A stretch of 64,000 bases of DNA from Molossus alvarezi (taxonomy: Eukaryota; Chordata; Mammalia; Chiroptera; Molossidae): assembly GCA_037176705.1 (NCBI GenBank), contig CM073896.1, positions 20,534,708 to 20,598,707 on the forward strand, written 5' to 3'. Under the pieces are notes generated by a model. The model was not told where the DNA came from. It saw nothing but the letters and a program-made list of their open reading frames with translations, and ran no database searches. Shown piece after piece: positions 58,755 through 64,000 of this stretch. Numbering within the stretch: the first letter of the stretch is position 1; every line of letters begins with the position of its first letter. The position numbers and the translations under genes are program-made.

Positions 58755-59143
58755 ATTAAAATTTTGGGGTGACTTTGGTTAATAAAATTATGTAGGTTTC
58801 AAGTGTACAGTTCTATGATACATCATCTGTATATTGTGTGCCCACCACCCAGAGTTGAATCTCCTTCCTTCTTTATCTTCTAGGGAGATAGCCTGATAAA
58901 AATGGCTTAGATCGAACAATACGGGTTCATTTCCTTTTCCTTGTTTCAATCCTATATATATTTGGCACCCTTTACCAGTTACTACCCCCAACTACCCTTC
59001 CCTCTGGTAACCACCATATTGTTGTCTGTGTCTCTGAGATTTTGTTTGTTTGTTTCTCTTGTTCATTTGCTGCTTTCAGTTATATATCCCACATATGAAT
59101 GAAATCATATGGTTCTTACCTTTTCTGTCTGACCTTTTTGGCT
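58755..59143 (-). mobile_element. LINE-1 3' UTR, antisense, with an inserted segment
   Basis: GGGGTGACTTTGGTTAATAA, ACATCATCTGTATATTGTG, CACCCAGAGTTGAATCTCC and TTCCCTCTGGTAACCACCAT follow the antisense bat L1 3' UTR. Between CTCCTTCC and the CACCCTTTACC block about 75 bp (58873-58948) do not belong to L1 and recur at 59651-59728. Confidence 0.82.
58873..58948 (+). repeat. Copy 1 of a 75-bp dispersed duplication
   Basis: It shares the core GGGTTCATTTCCTTTTCCTT and the block around GATAGCCTGATAAAAATGG with copy 2 at 59651-59728. I count about six or seven differences over some 66 aligned bases. This copy interrupts an L1 3' UTR. Confidence 0.85.
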
Positions 59144-59159
59144 TCCTATATTAAAATGA

Positions 59160-59290
59160 ATCATCATACCATTTTATAGGTAAAGCAGTTGACTCTTAGA
59201 GGCACTATGTAATTTACTCAGAATTATTCAGCTGGTAAGCATATATCTAATGCCTTTGAATCCAGAGTCCAAATGATTGACACTCACCTT
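59160..59290 (-). mobile_element. MIR SINE, antisense
   Basis: CATTTTATAGGTAAAGCAGTT, TTATTCAGCTGGTAAGCATA and TTTGAATCCAGAGTCCAAA follow the MIR reverse order. Confidence 0.72.
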
Positions 59291-59650
59291 TTCCTTTCTT
59301 ATATTAAAGTTTAAAATTGCCACTTGAATCACATGCAGAAAGTTTACATTCTTATGTAACTTAGAAATGACCTACATTCAGATTAGACAGTAATGACTAC
59401 TTGTCTAACAATTGCTCTTTTTTATGTCAACAATTTCTGCATTCTTATTATATCCAGTGAAAGTGGGTGTCTTAAACCCTATTTTATTCTAAGTAGTCTA
59501 CTGTCCTAAACAGAGTTCTAAATATAAATAGCCAAGTTCAGTTATCAAATCGGATATGTTTTATTTTAGTCTGTTTCATTTATCTGCTGTATACCTAGGG
59601 ACTTATGTCTCAGTCAGTAATATGACCTATTCAGATTAAATTACGTACTG

Positions 59651-59728
59651 TATCCTTTTCTAGGAAGATAACCTGATCAAAATGGTTTAGATCAAACAAT
59701 ATGGGTTCATTTCCTTTTCCTTGTTTCT
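59651..59728 (+). repeat. Copy 2 of the 75-bp dispersed duplication
   Basis: Same orientation as copy 1, about 780 bp downstream, and not inside any repeat that I recognise. Confidence 0.85.
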
Positions 59729-61938
59729 ATACCATAAAAATAAGTGTCTTTTATATTCTTAACTTGAAATACTGATACCTGTAAACATTGTTGTAAATGA
59801 CTAAGAACTCAAATTAGAAAAATGGACTCTAGATATGTAGGTAGTTATCTTTTTTAAAAAACCTTATATTTGTTCCTCAAAGGATGCTAATGACACTTTA
59901 TTCTTTATTCTTATTTCTTCACTACAATTGCTTTATATTTGTAAAAACATTTTTTTTGGAAAATGTTATAAATGAAATAGTTCAAATTAAATTTTATTTT
60001 CAACCTGCCAGATTTTGTTCGATATTTGGCATTGTCTTATGATGAATTCTCTTTAAAAGTGAAAATTGCTTATAAGTATAAAATCATAAATAAATCACTA
60101 ACTATAGGTGGTAAATTAAGAAATCCTGGTTTAGTTAGCTGAGACTACATCAGATGGATTTGGACTCACCTTGGATAATAGTTTTATGAGCCAGCAGTTT
60201 CTGCTACCTTTGCTCAGAAATGGGGAAGGTTCATACTTTTAAGAGCACTACTTCCTCCAGTGAACTTCAGATTTCACCATACAGTTAAAAACATATACTT
60301 TTTAATTTATCAAAGTCAAATGGAAAAATGGAAACATGTAGAGTTTTCTCTATAAGGACATGTTTTAAAATTTTTAAATTTAATTTTAAAAACATTAGAT
60401 GAGTAATATGGCACCATGTTTATCATGGGATAAGATGTATTTAAAGGGAAGTGATGTCTGCTCAGATAGGGCTTGCTGATGGCTCTGCTCTCCTGTGTCT
60501 CATTTCTGCTGTTTCATACTGGCAGTCAAGGAAAAATCACCTGTTAATGTGAAGCAAAAGCAAGGCGTGTAGAAAATATATGCACGCACAAACAAAACCT
60601 AGGGAGGGAAATATATGAGAGGCTTAAATTAAATGTTAGATTAAATGAGCTTTGATCAATTACTCAAATATTTTTTTCTTCTGTATAAATAAATATACAT
60701 AGATAGTTTGCTTTAATTAGAACATGTAAATCTATTTTTATTTACTAACTCATTTCTCAAGAAAATATGAATCTGAATATATTGTCTCATATGTCCCAAA
60801 CACTTTCGTATTCCAAAAAATAACTTAGTAAACATCAGTGCAAACTGTATTGTGTCTTATTTAAATCTCAAAGGAGGTACTTTAGAATAAACACAAATTC
60901 CTACCAAATCACACTGGGATAAATTAAGTTAATAAGAGTAACAGCTTGTATCTTAAAATATAGCAATATTTTTTTAATCTTTATTTAAGGATATGAAAGA
61001 ATGCAAACTCACACATCTAATATAAATACATCACAATCAAGAAATAATTCTAAGATCTGGAATTATATGCTTTATACTAAATTAACTGCAGTCTTGAAAT
61101 TGCAGTTGGTTGAAACATTTTGTTCAAAATAAACTATTCCTAGAACAATACATTTTTTCTCAAGTTTAAACATAATAAATTTCTTTCATTTATTCATTCT
61201 TTAAGAAAATATATGCTCTAGCTATTGTTTTTAGTATATATGCTTATTGTTAATACTTTCTCACAAGGTTATAGGTAATTTGTGTCTTTCCTTTAATTGC
61301 CTAGTCTTGTTCTTTACCAATGTTCTTATTAGGTAGTCTTTTATATTCGTTAGAGTTTTTAAATATATTATAGCTATTTGATTTTTTGTCAATTATATGT
61401 AGTAAATCCTTTTCTAATCTGTCAATTGTATTACATCTTAATTTTTGTGTGTCTTGCTTGCTTTATATATGAACTTAACATTTGTAAATATTCACATCTG
61501 CCAATTTTCTTTTACATTCTATGGGATAAATAATGCACTTAGAAAGGCTCTCCTCTCTTGATATGGTTAATAACATTTTTTCCATATTTTATCCCACTCT
61601 GTGTTTGTTTTTAATTTCATAATAATATTACTAAATAATTAGCAGTGCATAAAACCACAAAAGTAAATGCAAATATTTTCTAAATACCCTGTCACCCAGA
61701 AAACATTTTCCAATGTAAAAATAACAATGGAAATAATTTATAGTTGTATCATATGACTATAGAGAACTTGAAATGTGATGAGTGCAAATAACTGAATTTT
61801 ATTTTATTTTTTAGTTAATTCCATTTTAAAGACAATATAGATCTATTATATAGGAAGGGAGATAGATAAATTTATAGGATTAATTATGCACCAATAAAAT
61901 TATTAAATAAATAAATTATTTAAAGATAAAAATATTTC
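59729..61938. other. Unique AT-rich sequence
   Basis: No gene or repeat family recognised. Confidence 0.5.
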
Positions 61939-61952
61939 ATTTCACTGGATTT

Positions 61953-62152
61953 TAAAAATACATATTTTTATTGCTTTTTGAGAGAGAGAGAGAGAGAGAG
62001 AATCAACAATGTGAGAGAGAAACATGGATTGGCTGCCTCAATCAATTGGGGATCGAGCCTGCAACCCGGGCATGTGCCCTGACGGGGAATTTAACTGGGA
62101 TCTCTCAGTCCATGGGACAATGCTCATTCCACTGAGCCACACCAGCCAGGCT
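61953..62152 (-). mobile_element. VES SINE, antisense
   Basis: A perfect 14-bp duplication ATTTCACTGGATTT (61939-61952 and 62153-62166) flanks it. The body contains a (GA)n run, AACAATGTGAGAGAGAAACA, GGGGATCGAGCCTGCAACCC, GGGGAATTTAACTGGGATC (a decayed reverse B box) and CACTGAGCCACACCAGCCAG. Confidence 0.96.
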
Positions 62153-62650
62153 ATTTCACTGGATTTGTTAATAAAGGAAAATTGAAAAGAAACGTATAGC
62201 ATCACTAAAATTCAGAACAGTGTTTTTTAATACCAAATATTTTGGCTGTTAAAATGCTCTATAAGTTTAACGAAAGTCTACAATATATTAAGGTGGTTGG
62301 AGTGAGAATGTTTATTTGAAAGTTATTTTTAAATACATATTTCAATATTAGGTGGTATCCCTTTGTTCCCAGAAATTAAGTTATGATTCTTTCCTATTTT
62401 TCTCTCACTTTTTATTTATTATAGTGTGCAATACTTATATTTCATCAGGAGTCATAATTCCTCTGGCTATTTAGACTTCTTCTTTTTTAATTACTTGATA
62501 CTTAACTAACACGTCTATTTTTTTCACTTAAAAATTGAATAATAGGCTTAAATTTATCATTAAGTATAATTTCGACAAGAAGGTTCCATCAGTATATTCA
62601 AATTTTAAAATACCCTTCCATTAAAACAACCTTAAGGGTGTGTTATATAG

Positions 62651-62930
62651 TCATGCACTGCTTCTTGATGGGGGTGTGTTTCGAGAAATGTGTTTTTAGG
62701 CAATTCTGTCATTGTACAATCATCATAGAGTGTAGTTACACAAATCTTGATGGCATAACCTAATACCAAAAATGTACAAACAGTGAGTTTGTTTACATCA
62801 GCAGCATCCCAAACACAACAAACAAGTAATGCCTTGCTTTAGGGCTTTACGGTATCTGTGATGTCACTAGGTGATAGGAAATTCCTCAGGTTCATCCTAA
62901 TCCTATGGAGTCACTATCATATGTGAGGTT
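62651..62930. mobile_element. Tigger-like DNA transposon fossil
   Basis: ATAGTCATGCACTGCTTCTT, TTCGAGAAATGTGTTTTTAG, ATCATCATAGAGTGTAGTTA and TACACAAATCTTGATGGCAT match one end of an old mammalian cut-and-paste element I recall. GTCACTAGGTGATAGGAAATT and TTTGTTTACATCAGCAGCAT match the opposite end. The interior is deleted. I am unsure of the family name; Tigger is my best guess. Confidence 0.6.
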
Positions 62931-64000
62931 CTTTGTTTATTAACATTTTATGGGGTGCTTGACTTTAATATTTGCAGTTCATACTTTCATCTTCCAGGAT
63001 TTATAGGCATGGTTCAATTGTGTTGAGGCTTTGAATGATGCTTAAGAGAGATCTGAGTCCAACCTCATATGTACGTTTTTGACAGCCTGTATGACTGAAA
63101 AAAACAAAACAAAAAAAAACCCAACTTTTCTTTATTTAGAAGTGTTTTCATCAGAAATACATATATCATACAACTAATAAAAATTAAGCTTCAAGGTCAC
63201 TCACTAGCAATGTATTCACGCAGGTCCTATGTTTATGGAACCAAATTGTAAAAATAAGATACTTTATGTTCAGTCCATTAAAACTTATATCTTTATTAAC
63301 TCTGACTTTCCCCTGCTCAGATGAAGTAAGGTTATTGTGACCTTAGGCATTTTGGAAATTGGGTTAAATAAAAATGGACTTTACTTTGGTTTTTGTTATA
63401 TATTCATTTATATGGTTAGCAGTCAATTTTGTGTGCAGTTGATTTATTGGCAGTTGTCCTGGAGTCAGAATTGCTTCCAGGAATAATCCTACTTCTCATT
63501 GTGCTGACTCACTGGGCATCAAGACATTAGGATGCAGTGATCACAGTGCAATATGAATGTGTGGTATGGCGCCCAGCAGCTGAATGATGGAGGAGGAGCA
63601 TGGCGGTTTGAAATGCATGGACCTAGAACCTAGACTGTGGAACTAACACTGTTTCAGATATTCAGAGGAGGAGCTACACATTTTAATAGTAAAGTTTTTT
63701 TTTTTCAATTACCAAAATTCTAAAAAAAAAAAAAAATACATGACATTATCAATAACATGACCGTTTGAAAAAAATTCTAAATTCTCAAAATTAAACAGTT
63801 ACCTATACTAAGGAAATAATTACTATTATGTCCCTTTTGAGATAAAAACAGTGCACTATAGTTATTCTGTTAAAGACAATAAAAATTAATGTTATCAATA
63901 AATGAAGGGGAAAATATGATGGTGTATTGGGGATTTAATTAATTGAAATACTACTTTGTTTTTGGATTTTGTAGTATTAGTCCAAAAAATGTAATTTGTT
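62931..64000. other. Unique AT-rich sequence
   Basis: No gene or repeat family recognised. Short A runs lie near 63100 and 63721. Confidence 0.5.

Noticed and set aside
1..64000. Helitron (HeliBat) ends, looked for because they are common in vespertilionid bats
   Set aside because: I saw no convincing 5' TC start with the family's AATAAAAGCC-type motif or a 3' hairpin-CTAG end. A search could still find decayed copies.

Overview
This is non-coding nuclear DNA from a mammal, almost certainly a bat. The strongest evidence is about a dozen copies of a tRNA-derived SINE of the VES type, with a tRNA-like head containing A and B boxes, a T/C-rich body and a poly(A) tail. These occur on both strands, and most have recognisable target-site duplications. 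VES SINEs are characteristic of yangochiropteran bats, especially vespertilionids and relatives. A SPIN-type hAT element with a perfect 8-bp duplication, a TA-flanked mariner MITE and bat-type L1 copies agree with this. I cannot name the species.

I find no supportable host protein-coding gene, exon, rRNA, functional tRNA or CRISPR array. Reading frames longer than 60 codons are either decayed LINE-1 ORF1/ORF2, SINE bodies, microsatellites or chance frames in AT-rich DNA. The window is intergenic or deep intronic.

Layout. 1-12.7 kb: AT-rich unique DNA with a VES SINE (2.1 kb), a SPIN element (2.9 kb), an old L1M 3' end (3.7-4.6 kb), an ERVL/MLT2-type solo LTR (5.5 kb), a tandem CCAAT-box array (7.6 kb), a second hAT MITE (8.4 kb) and two MLT1 LTRs (8.8 kb, split by a VES; 10.2 kb). 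12.7-21 kb: a nearly complete antisense L1 with a nested VES, then a 5'-inverted (twin-primed) L1 inserted into an antisense L2. 21-26 kb: VES, MLT1, a minisatellite and MIRs. 26.1-28.3 kb: an antisense 'half-L1' (5'UTR, ORF1 and 3'UTR, no ORF2) with a perfect 17-bp duplication. 28.8 kb: mariner MITE. 28.9-41 kb: mostly unique DNA with L1M, VES, MIR, L2 and a possible solo LTR. 41-47 kb: MER5, L2 and a long decayed antisense L1M. 48-56.5 kb: the densest VES/L1 region, with an inverted VES pair and a second half-L1-like fragment. 56.5-64 kb: largely unique AT-rich DNA with a GATA microsatellite, an L1 tail holding a 75-bp segment that recurs 780 bp away, a MIR, a VES and a Tigger-like fossil.

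The sequence reads as layers: old L2/MIR/MLT/L1M/MER5, then bat L1 and DNA transposons, then VES copies inserted into both. No new functional system is supported. The items most worth checking are the SPIN copy, the half-L1 elements, the CCAAT array and the duplicated 75-bp segment. Family names come from memory of consensus sequences, not from a database search.
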